Shown here: in pieces, positions 1-10,510 of the stretch
How the letters are laid out: every line of letters starts with the position of its first letter
Position numbering within the stretch: position 1 is the first letter of the stretch
Origin: Catenaria anguillulae PL171
Lineage: Eukaryota; Blastocladiomycota; Blastocladiomycetes; Blastocladiales; Catenariaceae
Assembly (NCBI GenBank): GCA_002102555.1
Contig: MCFL01000022.1
Coordinates: 354,342 to 418,341, forward strand
Length of the DNA stretch: 64,000 nt
Direction: 5' to 3'
Notes under the pieces: generated by a model
What the model was told of the DNA's origin: nothing
Seen by the model: only the letters and a program-made list of their open reading frames with translations
Database searches by the model: none
Program-made: the position numbers and the translations under genes

Positions 1-164
1 GCAAACGTTCCTGCGGTCATGGCCAGGCTGGCCGTGCGGTACAAGTGCCCACCGTCAGTAACGAGCCCAGAGTTTGCTGAATGGTCTGCGCATGCAATGG
101 TCGGCGAATGTGAGGCCGTGACACCGCTGGCGCAGTTGAAAATAAGCTCTCGGCAGCGGCGCAG

Positions 165-1541
165 GTGGCGATTGGTGATGTTCCGGTCGTTGCGGACAAG
201 GATGAGGCCGAGGACGTTGCGGTCGTGGCGGCAGACAAGCAAGTTCCGGCTGCGTCAGCCCAGTCGGTTCAAGGTCTGCGGTTGGGGAGCGGGCGTTGCA
301 CGCTGAACGTGCGTGGCGAGATTGCAGACAGCAAAGGCAGCGAGCCCGGCGTCACGGGAACCAAGAAAGGCGTGGGGGGGGGGGGGCAGCGGTCGACGGC
401 GAACACGACATTTCGACGCACATTGCCAGTAATGCGGCTAGCTCGGTTGAATCGATTTTCGCACAGCGTCGTCGGCGGTCCCAGTCGCCTGAGGCGGCCC
501 GTGAAGCGGTGCCGTCGTTGGAGCATGGCGAGGAGCAGCCGCACAACGTGCGTATTGTTGGACCAGTGCCGAACACGGCTGTTGGAACCAAAAGCAGTCG
601 CAAAGCAAACGTCGGCGTCTGAAGTCAACATGTCAGCAACAAGTGTTGTGTTTTGGTGGCTCGCCGTTCAACATGTGGCTCCGGCCTGTCAACGAGCGGT
701 GCGCGAGACATCTGTCGCTCAGGAACAAATCCTTCGCAGCTTTCGCTCACGGTTCGTCTGTTCATACCATCAGGCAAAGTACGCTCCTTTGTCGATTGAC
801 CTCGTCCTCCATCAAGTTGCATCTGTCGCCGTGTCTCGAAGCATCACTGGCACCCGCACGTCATTCAGTTTCCAAGAGGTCCTTAAGTCCATCGCCCAAC
901 CACTGAACAACAATGACTTTGCCGCTGCAATATTGTCCAACGCTATGGGCGTCACCGCTCTGTGCGACGACTCTGACAAGCTGTCTCAGCTCGCACAAGC
1001 CATCCATGCAGTATATTTGTCGTGCGCGGTTTCGCAATGCTCCAACAACAGGAGCAAGACGCTGCCATACTGCAGCAGCGTGTCGATGCGTTTCTTCAAG
1101 TCAGGGTGGGTCTTTAGCTTAACTGTCGACGAGGTCAAGTACCCAGATGAGCTCATGGTCAACTTCACGCTTGTTCTCCGTCAAAAGGTCTCACCATCAG
1201 CACCGTAAGGCCATGAAGCAAGTCATAACGTTTGGTCTGGTCAAGCGCGTTCATGCCTGGTTCTGGCACCGACTGGGGTTGATTCTGACAAGCACAGGAA
1301 CTGTGTCAACCGTTTGGCCAATGCTGGTGCCAAGTGGGCAGTCATGGTTGCGTTGTTTGGGCCGGGTGTCTTGTCACTTGCACTTTCCCTGCGGTTCAAC
1401 AACACCCATTTTGGGTTGTCAAGTGCTCCGAAGTTTATGGAATGGGCGAAGAGTATTGCGAATGATGCGAAGCTTGTCGATGTGACCACAAAACTGAATG
1501 AGTTGGATTTGATAACTCTTGGGTGGTGGGTTAAGGGCTGA
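165..1541 (+). CDS. 3' part of an unrecognised gene, frame broken
   Basis: I do not recognise this protein. Plausible coding sequence moves between frames. One frame reads well up to a run of 13 G (374-386). After the run, the sensible reading (serine, glutamate and arginine rich) is in the frame one missing base away and continues to about 620. A short glutamine-rich, coiled-coil-like stretch lies near 1,033-1,100. A last segment, 1,314-1,541, contains a hydrophobic stretch and ends GWWVKG-stop. The gene probably begins left of the window, and either has introns or is decaying. The exon joins are not resolved, so only the presence of old coding sequence is claimed. Confidence 0.3.
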
Positions 1542-1951
1542 AGGACATCCTCAAAGTGCTCCGGTCTGAGACTGACCTTCAGGCAATGATTCTCTCCATT
1601 TTGCGTGCGTAATCTGCTCAGTTTGACATGGCCATTTGATTCATTTAACACACCACAGTATCAATGTATATCATATCCATATCCTGAAAAGAGATCGAGA
1701 GGCAAGAGTCGAGAGTGAAGAGCAAGAGAGCAACACAGCTGTACACAACCGAATCCAATCCAACCAAAAAGGTTCACACCCGGGCCAGCGAAAAAAAAGG
1801 AGAGGGGACGGAAGGATATTGAATACAAATCACAGCACACCCGGAATACAGAAAAGTGCCAATTGGCAAGCAGCGAAAATGTCAAGTCGGTGAGTGCGTG
1901 GCAGGAACAGCAAAAGCGCAAAAAGAGTGGAACTGTCAGATTTTAACCACA
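1542..1951. other. intergenic, no gene seen
   Basis: This AT-richer stretch lies between the end of the left-edge gene and the 3' end of the first H15 gene. The open frames here are short and have no protein-like composition. It probably holds the two 3' untranslated regions. Confidence 0.5.
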
Positions 1952-3631
1952 TCACAAGCCCATCCCTCCAGGCCGCCTCCCATCGTACTGACCCCCTCCA
2001 CCGCCTGCTGCACCCTTTGTCCACCATGAATGCTTCGCCGCACCGCGCGTTTCGCCCGCATCCGCCGCCGACCACGATCCAGAACTCACGGCACTCGATG
2101 CACGCTCGTTGGCTATCATCCCGACGCCATTCGCATTAACGACACGCACGGGCGCAACTGCAACGGGTGACTGTGTGGGCTTGATAAACGACCACCCGTC
2201 CGGCAGAATGAGCCGGCCGTTTGGGGCCAGGCGGACCGGTAGCCACGCAATCGGGTGCGAGCCGCCCTGTTGCTGTGGAGTTGCGCAAGACTGATAAGCA
2301 GGTGGTGGACGTGCCTGTGGGGCAAACGGGGATGCGATCGTGAGATTCGGCGAGTCATGCCCCAGAGGAGTGGGATGCGACAACGGGGAAGGTGACTGCA
2401 GCTGTGGCGGGTGCTCGTCAGGGCCAAACTCAGATACGGCCGATGCCGATGTACGATGCGGGAACAAGATCGAGTCGACGATATCTGCGGCCGACCGAGC
2501 CTGGGTGTGGCAGCCGCCCACGGGCAGTGGCATAGGTGGCGGCAAAACAAGGTCTATGTGCATAGGCATGCACGTGCCAGATGGAGCGCACAAGTCTAGA
2601 TCCGGTCCCGAGCCGTTCATGGAAGACGACGAGCACCGCGTGGATGCGGCAGATGAGCACGTGGTCGACGGATACAGCATTGGTGACGTGGGTGGGCGCA
2701 CGCAGCTCCCGGGAAAGTCGACTGAGACTGGCGGGCGGGCGGCAAAGCAAGTCGAGTCGATGCCGGGAGTTGGGATACCAAAGTCGGAAATCACAGTTTG
2801 CGAGGACGAGCCAAGCGGAAGTGCCGGTGGAGGTGGAGGCGGGGTAGAAAAGGTCATGAGCACTTGTGCGGCCAGGTCCGTGTCGTCATTAGCTGTTGAC
2901 GTGCTCGATTGCGCAGCATATGAAGGGACCGCGCACGATTCGGGAGCAAGCGATGCCGCAGACGAGGACGTGACCGAAGCAGAGAGAAAGTGGATCGGGT
3001 CGGGGAGTCGGAGAGGCGAATGTGGTGTGAGCGGGCGGAATGACTGGCCATGCAACTGCGAGTGCGAATCCACATCCACCATCGTGTCATCGACAACCTG
3101 TTTCGGGATGCGACCCTTGTTGCAATTGGTGCTCTTTCGCGTACTCTTCTGATGCGAGAGTTGATCCACGTCGAGCTTGCTGGTCCACACATTGGGCTTG
3201 ACTCGCCCCGGCGCCACCTTGCCGGCATAGTTTGGATTGAGCGCGTAGGCGCGGTACAGGTGGACAACGAGCCCCTTCTTGACGGCCTTTTTCAGAGCCT
3301 GCGTGGCGGATCCCTTGAAGTTGCTTGGCAGCAGGTGCGCATAATGGCGCGCCATGTAGGCAAAGATTTGCTTTGGCTCGGCGCCCGGGAAGGGTTTGGC
3401 GGACGACACCCAGTGGTCTTGGGCGTGGGTCAGGGCACGCAGGATCATTTCCTCGTAGCTGACATATTCGGGCGCGTGGCATGGCGTTGACGTTGACGTT
3501 GACGTTGCGTTGGGAGCATGGAGGGGAGGGGATTCATGGTGAGCAGCAGCCATGGAGTCACGATGCAGTGTACGTAGTGATGAGCGTGACGGCGACGTGG
3601 ACACTTGTGTCCGTGAGGAGGATGGGATCAT
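1952..3631 (-). CDS. Large H15 (linker-histone-like winged helix) protein 1
   Basis: Single-exon gene of 559 aa if it starts at 3,631; an ATG at 3,553 is a second choice. The longer open frame upstream only reads through the GT microsatellite. Residues about 56-135 form a linker histone H1/H5-type winged helix: YEEMILRAL in helix 1, KQIFAYMARHY in helix 2, NFKGSATQALKKAVKKGLV in helix 3 and the wing. This domain binds the nucleosome dyad in true H1. Unlike H1 (about 200 aa with a lysine-rich tail), the remaining 420 residues are Pro/Ser/Thr-rich and disordered. A C-terminal WLPVRLAPNG...DGWSFI motif recurs in the neighbouring paralogue. A chromatin or DNA-binding role is likely; true linker histone function is not shown. 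Confidence 0.75.
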   Translation of the reverse strand: MIPSSSRTQVSTSPSRSSLRTLHRDSMAAAHHESPPLHAPNATSTSTSTPCHAPEYVSYEEMILRALTHAQDHWVSSAKPFPGAEPKQIFAYMARHYAHLLPSNFKGSATQALKKAVKKGLVVHLYRAYALNPNYAGKVAPGRVKPNVWTSKLDVDQLSHQKSTRKSTNCNKGRIPKQVVDDTMVDVDSHSQLHGQSFRPLTPHSPLRLPDPIHFLSASVTSSSAASLAPESCAVPSYAAQSSTSTANDDTDLAAQVLMTFSTPPPPPPALPLGSSSQTVISDFGIPTPGIDSTCFAARPPVSVDFPGSCVRPPTSPMLYPSTTCSSAASTRCSSSSMNGSGPDLDLCAPSGTCMPMHIDLVLPPPMPLPVGGCHTQARSAADIVDSILFPHRTSASAVSEFGPDEHPPQLQSPSPLSHPTPLGHDSPNLTIASPFAPQARPPPAYQSCATPQQQGGSHPIAWLPVRLAPNGRLILPDGWSFIKPTQSPVAVAPVRVVNANGVGMIANERASSAVSSGSWSAADAGETRGAAKHSWWTKGAAGGGGGQYDGRRPGGMGL

Positions 3632-3741
3632 GTCCGGCGAGATCGAGATGACGTGGAAGGGAAACGAACACCAAACCCAAAAGAAAAGAGTGTGTGTCAA
3701 TACAGTACAAAAGTGTAGAGCAAGTGAAAAGTATGGATTGA

Positions 3742-3769
3742 GTGTGTGTGTGTGTGTGTGTGTGTGTGT
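3742..3769. repeat. (GT)n microsatellite
   Basis: Uninterrupted GT dinucleotides lie about 110 bp upstream of the first H15 gene start. They are the source of a spurious Thr-His run at the beginning of the long reverse open frame. Confidence 0.9.
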
Positions 3770-4585
3770 CACTACTATTTACGATAGCTTTAGGAAGTGG
3801 AGTCGGCTTACTAGTAATTGGAAGTAAATAAGACCCGTCGACGACGATTCAACTCGAGTTCAACCGACCACGTTATCTCTCTCTCCGAGTCGGGCAGGAG
3901 GGCGCGGCGGGCTCCACTCTGTATTAATAAGGTCCTCGTTACTCGTACTGCCCCTGGCCACGCTGGCTCCCATTCATCACTCATGCTGGTCCCCATGTAT
4001 TTAAATATTTGGCCACCGCTCGGAACATCATGGCAGCGAGCTTTACCCCATGCTGTTCAGTCGCACAGTCCTTGATTCCGATTCCCACTCAGGCTTGCCA
4101 AATGTCAAGTTTCTACTAGTATGGCGTGCACAAGCATCATGATTCAAGGTGAGACATCTGGCTGCTCCTTTGTCTTGCCGTTTGGAGCCAGCAACCATGC
4201 TTAGCAGTGCTCTAGGTATGTACATCGGGCCTCACTTTTGAGTGATCAAGTCCGCGCCATGTCGTGCCCTGACTCCACTTGGACTCCACTTGCCGAATCC
4301 CAAGTCGTGGAACTGGAGCTTGAACTCGGGCTTCTGAACCAACGCCACCTTTCTCCTTCGGTTCTCGCGTTTTCAGGCACAGCGCTCAAAGTCCTTGAAT
4401 GAACCAGTCGTTATTCAAATCGGAATTGTATTGAAGAGTCATCAAAGCGGCTGTTGTTGGACTAGATGGAACAGAATCCAAGAGTGCTTGGTGGAAACAA
4501 GATAAATCAATCAGAGTGAGTGACGAGTGACGTTATTTACAAGGTATAAAAATGGTGTCTTGTGCGAATACGTGAGTAAACAAGA

Positions 4586-4587
<2 letters not shown>
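3770..4587. other. intergenic between the two H15 genes
   Basis: No convincing open frame was found. The stretch should contain the promoter of the left H15 gene and the 3' untranslated region of the right one. Confidence 0.5.

Positions 4588-4630
<43 letters not shown>
4588..4630. repeat. (GT)n microsatellite
   Basis: A second GT dinucleotide run, about 40 bp, lies 230 bp beyond the 3' end of the second H15 gene. Each H15 gene therefore has a GT tract near one end. Confidence 0.9.
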
Positions 4631-4631
<1 letters not shown>

Positions 4632-4862
4632 TGGCGATAGGAAGACCAAAGGTCAAGTGGAAACCGTTCATTGACGGGGTCGAGAGAGAACAGTGTGAAG
4701 AAGAGAATGGAGCCATGGAACAAACCGGAACATGACAACGGACAGAGCAAGAAAATGAAGAGAACGGCATCAGCTCGCAAGCGAGCTTCAATATGTACAA
4801 GCAGGGGTACCCCTGGTACAAGTCGCCATCCACCCAGAGCGAAACAACTCCTCGCCGCCGCT

Positions 4863-7800
4863 TCAAATGATCCACGACGACGGCGACGATTCACCCGCAA
4901 TTTGGTCCAAAAGCTTATCAAACAGGGCCGCCGCCGCCGCCGCCGCCGCCTCTTTCTTGACCCCACCGCGCTGCTCCAGCCCGAAATCAAACAACCCGCC
5001 GCCCGACTCGCCGCCGTGTGCGCTCGCAGGACGCGACGCCGCCATCAACCAATCCAATCCGATCCCTTCATCCTCCAGCATCCCCAATGGGTGGCCCGCG
5101 GGCAGCGTCGACGACAATGGCAAGCAATCAAACACGCCCGATGTCGGCGCAAACATCTCGGCCGCTGGCGGCATCCACTTGGGCAATGGCTGCTCGAGCG
5201 GTTGTTGTTGGCTCCACATTTGCGAGGGTGCCGGCAAGGGACACGTCACGGGCCGCAGCTGCGCCCATTCAGGCACCGACTCGTATGTTGCAAACTGGGA
5301 CTTGGTCTCGGCCGCAACGTGCGCTTGTTCACCGGCAATGGGGACCGCAGCGTATGCACCCGATGCGGCCGTCGGGTCACTGGCCTCAAACTTGAGCGCA
5401 ATCGGCAATGTGGCCACCAGGGCGGTTGGCGCGGGTGCTGCGAATGTCCAAATGCGCCAAGTGCCGTCTGGACCCGGAACAAGTGGCAGCCAAATGGGCT
5501 GCTTGTTTCCGTCGACCGCCAAGGCCGCCGCCGGGGTTGGCGTCGAAAGCGTGAAGGGCACCGAATCATCGGATACGAGTGACGGCGGCGGCGGCGGCGA
5601 CGTCAATGGCCGATTCGGGCCGTGCAACATGCCGGGCATGGGCACCACGGGCGGCAGATGCATCACAAACGCATCATCTCGAACAGCAGCGGGCATAGTC
5701 GGCACGTTCGGACGACGGCCCGCGCCAAACATAGGCGGCGACACCTCGGGCGACACCCACGGGTTGAAACGCATGCGCTTGTGCCGATCATCGGGGGGCT
5801 GTTGCACGTCCTTGGCCATCCAGCTGCGCTTGATGCCGGCCTGCGGTGACGCCGGTGAATCTCCACCAACAACCACATACGCCGGCAACTCGCCTTGTGC
5901 CCTCGCACGTCTTCCCGCTGGCCGCATCGCACTCGGCGATCCTGGCATCTGTACGAAGTCTTGGCCGGAACCTTCAACCGATACCACTGTTGCTGCAGCA
6001 GCTGCCGTCACCGTCGGTGGCGTCGATGGCTTGCGCGGACTCGTCAACCACAATGGCGAAATGACACCACCGCCCGCAGCAATCACATGGCCCTGCGTGC
6101 CCATTGTCGGCGTCAACATGTGCGACGGCAGACACGTCTGTGGGGGCCTGTGCCCTTTGGGCGTGGACGCGCGCACTTGGGCGGCCTGTGGTGACGAGCG
6201 ACCGGGACCGAGTCGCGCAGTCACAAACTTGTCGTGCTCGGTCGGCGGCGTCGGCAGCCCGTGTGGTGGAACGTACACCGATGGCGTGTTGGACCAATTG
6301 TGTGCGGTCGGGATGGCACGGGATAGGTCGAGCGGCGGCGGGATCGGGCGACATGACGATGACGGTGTGGGACGTGATACCGGCGGGGGAGTCGTCGGGC
6401 GGCAAGCCTCAGGAGAGAGCGAGGGAGACAAGTCCGGGGTGAAGAGGCGGAGCAGGTCGGGCGAGCGCAGTTGGGGAGAAGGGGGAGGTGGGGTCCAGAC
6501 GCGCGGGTCGCCAAAGGACACGGCGGGCGAGAGCGAGGACAAGGTGGATGCCATGGATGTGATTGGTGAGGTGGGTGGGGAGAGAGAGTCATTCGTCACC
6601 ATGGGATCGATTTCTTGGGCAAGAGGGTCTTGGCCATCGGCCGCAGCCACATCCATCAGATCCTCCTCATGAGTTTCGTCTTCTTCTTCCGTGCAACTGC
6701 TGCTCTCGACGGCCGCCGCCGGCACCGGTACTTGCCGTTTGTTTCTTGCTCTTTTGTAGGTGGGCCGAGCTCCGACACCGTTAGGGGCCAGTTGCAAATT
6801 GGGCTTTGCCCTGCCCAGCGCCAACGCGCCCGAGTATTCCGGATTGACAATGTACTTGTTTGAGATGGTATGGCGAGTAACGAGACCCTTGCGCATGGCC
6901 TTTTTCAGTGCCTGAGTTGCCGACCCGCGAAAGTTTGGCGGGACCGTGGTTGGGTAACGGCTATTCACACGGATTTGTGTGCAAGTTCAATCAGTAAAAC
7001 TTCAGGACGAAGAGCTCGCAAGCACTCTTCAAGCATGAGAAAACATACCTCGTCATGTACGCATACATGTCCTTTGGCACCAGCCCATCATATTCTTCGC
7101 CGTCATGGTCAATAGATGCCTCGTGTGTCAACAGCGCCTCGAGAATCATCTCCTCATAACTCGCGAGCCTCGGCCCACCCACGGCCTCTTGCCTCTCCCT
7201 TTCTGCATTTGCCTCGAACTTGGCGACAATATCGAGTGTGAGCGGCGCGAGCGGGCCAAGGACGGCGCGCGCAAGTGCCGGGAGCGGCGACGCAGTGGTG
7301 GCAAGATTGATTGGGTGGAGCGACGAGTGGACATGTGGGTGAAGTGGCGAGGATGTGCGCGGCGACGCCAAGGGCGGTACGTGGCATGTGAAAAAGTCGC
7401 GGGTCGGCGCAGAGTTAGGGCGGCTCGAGCTGGGCGACACGCCACAGGAGCGGCGGGCACGGGCACGGGATGGGGGTTGCGTGTTGCGAGGATGGCGAGT
7501 GGGACCTTTGCCTCTCCCGTACTTGAATGAGTTTGCGTTGGATTCAAAGTCGGAATCGGACTCCCTGGAATCATGGCCGTCGTCAAAATCCGAGTACGAG
7601 GCCGAGCTCAACTCGAGAAAGTCATCGTCATCAGCCGAGTCGGCGTCGGCAAACGCCTTTGCGCTTCTAGCCTTGAGCGCGGCCTTGCGCATGGGTGGTG
7701 GCGACCACAGGTTGCTGTTACCGCTCGAGTCATCACCTGCTTGTTGGAAATCGACATTGACGCCTAGATGTTGATCCGAACGAATCGAAGGCGAGGGCCG

Positions 7801-8223
7801 GCGCACTGCGTTCATGGCCAAGACCTTCTCCAATGACAAGATATCCACCGTCTTGCGCTCGCGACGCACTTTGTCGTGGTGGTTTTGAGGGTTGGGCTTG
7901 CCGTGGTCGTTTCCTTGTTGCTGAGGGGACTTGTGCTCGTCGCGCCATGCCGAGTCCAAGTCGGACGACGCGTCAAAGTCGTCGAGATCTGAGGAGTCGG
8001 GGTCCGACAGGGGCAGCAGGTTGGATGGGATGGGTGCCAAGTAGGATGAGAGCGCGGGCGGCGCTGGGCGGGCAGTCGCAGGGAACTCGAGCGGTTGCCA
8101 GGAAATGTGAGTGCGAGACGATGGCGATTGGGCAAGGGATGGCGATGAGGCGGGTGTGGGAACGGGGTCGGGACGGGCGGCACGCGACGACGCGGGGCAA
8201 AATGAGGGCGGAGGGGATGCCAT
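4863..8223 (-). CDS. Large H15 (linker-histone-like winged helix) protein 2
   Basis: Two exons, 8223-7049 and 6960-4863, with an 88-bp intron (GTATGT...AATAG) inside the winged helix. The product is 1,090 aa. The ATG at 8,223 (MASPPP) is preferred to one at 8,310 because the intervening residues look untranslated. The H15 domain is at about 355-440: YEEMILEALL, KDMYAYMT joined to SRYPTTVPPNFRGSATQ, then ALKKAMRKGLVTRH. It is clearly paralogous to the gene at 1,952-3,631. A disordered acidic/serine-rich N-terminus precedes it, and a long Pro/Ser-rich C-terminal region follows. That region contains a WLPLVPGPDGTWRIWTF motif and an alanine run (GCC repeat near 4,930-4,950). Chromatin association is inferred from the domain only. 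Confidence 0.75.
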
Positions 8224-10498
8224 AACGAGGTAACGATACGATGTGCGATGCAAAGGTGGAACGATGCAAGGATAAGCAAGGGATACAAGGGGACTCAAGG
8301 GGATACACAAGAAATGGGAATGTAAGGGGGCACGAGAGGGGCGGCGGCGAGGGACACGGGGCGGTATTTGGCGGCGAGGTATGGGGAAGGTACTGACAGA
8401 CGCCGCGAGACACAGAGGAACCGACTCGGGGCTTGCACCTGAGCGAGACCCAGGGAAGCAAGATCAACAACAAGGCGGCGCCGGCGTGAGCGATGTGTGG
8501 GTGTGCCAGTGTGCCAGGCTGGTGTGCAGCACAGCATGAGGCATGAATTCGTGGGAACGGGGACGCGTCGTTTTCCGCTAAAGATCGAGCTCGTCGCTTG
8601 GGTGGCTATCGATCATCGCCAGGGCCTGCTGCAATAGCAAGTCATCCAGTCGACATCAGCTGCATTTCAAATTCGTACCTGGGTAAGCACCGGCAAACGA
8701 CACCGCCTTCGCCATCGTTCCATGCCCGCGGTGACAACCCCGACAAACTGCGTTGCGCTGGCACAGCTCAGCTGTTGCTGCTGGTCTGCGTGGCCGATGT
8801 TGAACATCGTGCGCGACCCCCGCATGCCACTTGGTGTTGTTGCGGGGAGGCTGAAGGCGGCGCAGCTGCCAACACGTCCGTGCGCGCTGACACAACGAGG
8901 GCCTATTCCGCGAGGAAATGGATCACCCCGTCGACAGCCCATGCAGACTAAACACTCAGCAAGAGGCCAGTGCGTCCACGGCTCCAGAGCGCCTCCGTGT
9001 CACTGGGCGGGGTCCTGAAACAGCGGAACTCGAATTAAGTCCACCAAGGAGATCTGGTGCACAGCACAGGCTAGGACAAGAATTCAGTATTCGATATCTA
9101 GCGACAAAACGAGGTCAGCCCAAAACGGAAGGTGCTGAATCCCAGGCTGATGTTGTTGGTCCTGGTCATTTATGTATGGGTAAACAATACCTCAGTCATT
9201 CCCGTCACCCCGCCATTTGCTTTCGCGGGAGGTGCGAGTCAGTGCGTCGAGCTGATTCCCCAAGTTTGCCCGCAATTGCAACCAGATTTCTGCTTGATGG
9301 TGCTGAGCACTGCCGCCTGCAGACATGAACGTCAAGCTGAAGTAACATACATAGAAGACATTGCATTGAGTGTGGGGACGACTGCAAAAGGAATTGCTGG
9401 TCGGGCCGAATTCATGAAGTTTCGCGATTGGAGCGCGGTTTTTTGGCATACTGCTAGGCCCAAACATCGCGGCCTGAAAGGTCGTCCAACCAAAGAAAAC
9501 GACTGTAAAACCTACCGATCGAGGCCTGTGCCACTACTGTGCCATACATGTATTTTCGGAACGTTGGCAGTGCTTTTCCTCAGAGGTGCTCGACATTGTG
9601 TCGCAGCCAGCTGCCCTTCCACCAGCACGTCAGCCAACCTCCATCAGGAACCAAACGAGTGATCGACGTTGGCAGATCGGCGGGCACACGTTCGTCCGTT
9701 CACGTTCCGGCCAACGCTGCACTGCCCGTTGGCGACCTTGGTGGGTTGTCCGAGTCAATCGAGCATGCAGAGTCGCCTACAATCATTTACACCACTGAAG
9801 ATAAGGACTGAAAACACGAGAAAGCGTCATTAGTTAATGTGCAACTATCTGAGCTGGACCAAAGCTAGGATGCAATGTCCAGCACTCCTGCACTCCACCC
9901 TGCCTCGAGTCGCGTTCGCCAACTTGAAACTCATCAGCAGCATCATATCATCTGGGACACTCTGCTTGGTGACATTACAGCCGCCTCCATGCCTGCTCTA
10001 TCTATTAGGAGCCGAGCAAGGGCATCTCAATCAATATGCACGTAATCTCGGACCCAATGTCTTCCATTTCCAATGACTTTCACTCGCACCAGCTGCAACC
10101 AATTCATACCTGTACTACTGTGGCGCTGGCTTGCTCCTCGGCACCGCAAGCTCAAGGACATTTACGCATTTGCAATCATCCAAACAATTCAAGCTTGCGG
10201 TATCCACGCTGTGGCGTTTTTCGGCGTCCGTGACCTGGGGCGAGGGTGGTCAAGCCGAATTCCCATGGCTGGGAGACGCGTCGGCCACAGATTATCTCGT
10301 CGTTAGACATGTGAATTCACTTTACTCTGCATGAAGGTAATGATGGAAATCATCTGGCACTCATTGTCAAATTGACCAGGAGTACCGCAGGTCGGCGCAG
10401 GTGCCTCCACCAAGCATATAGATATGTGTCGGCCCCACTCAACACTTAACAGAGTCCCTCCGCACGACTTTCCCCTCCATCCAACAACCCAATTGCGA
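8224..10498. other. 2.3-kb region without a resolved gene
   Basis: Short open frames occur on both strands, but none has a recognisable domain or clean splice structure. The best candidate is a + strand frame at 9,150-9,662, which starts with a hydrophobic segment (MLLVLVIYVWV), has several cysteines near 9,235-9,320 and then loses protein-like composition. It could be the first exon of a small secreted protein. The 5' region of the downstream GPCR must lie in the last few hundred bases. Confidence 0.4.
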
Positions 10499-10510
10499 AT
10501 GCACCTCAAC

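Noticed and set aside
2340-3152. 270-codon open frame on the + strand
   Set aside because: It is antisense to the first H15 protein, and only the reverse strand carries a recognisable domain.
4867-6672. 601-codon open frame on the + strand
   Set aside because: It is antisense to the second H15 protein, with glycine/alanine-rich composition caused by codon bias on the opposite strand.
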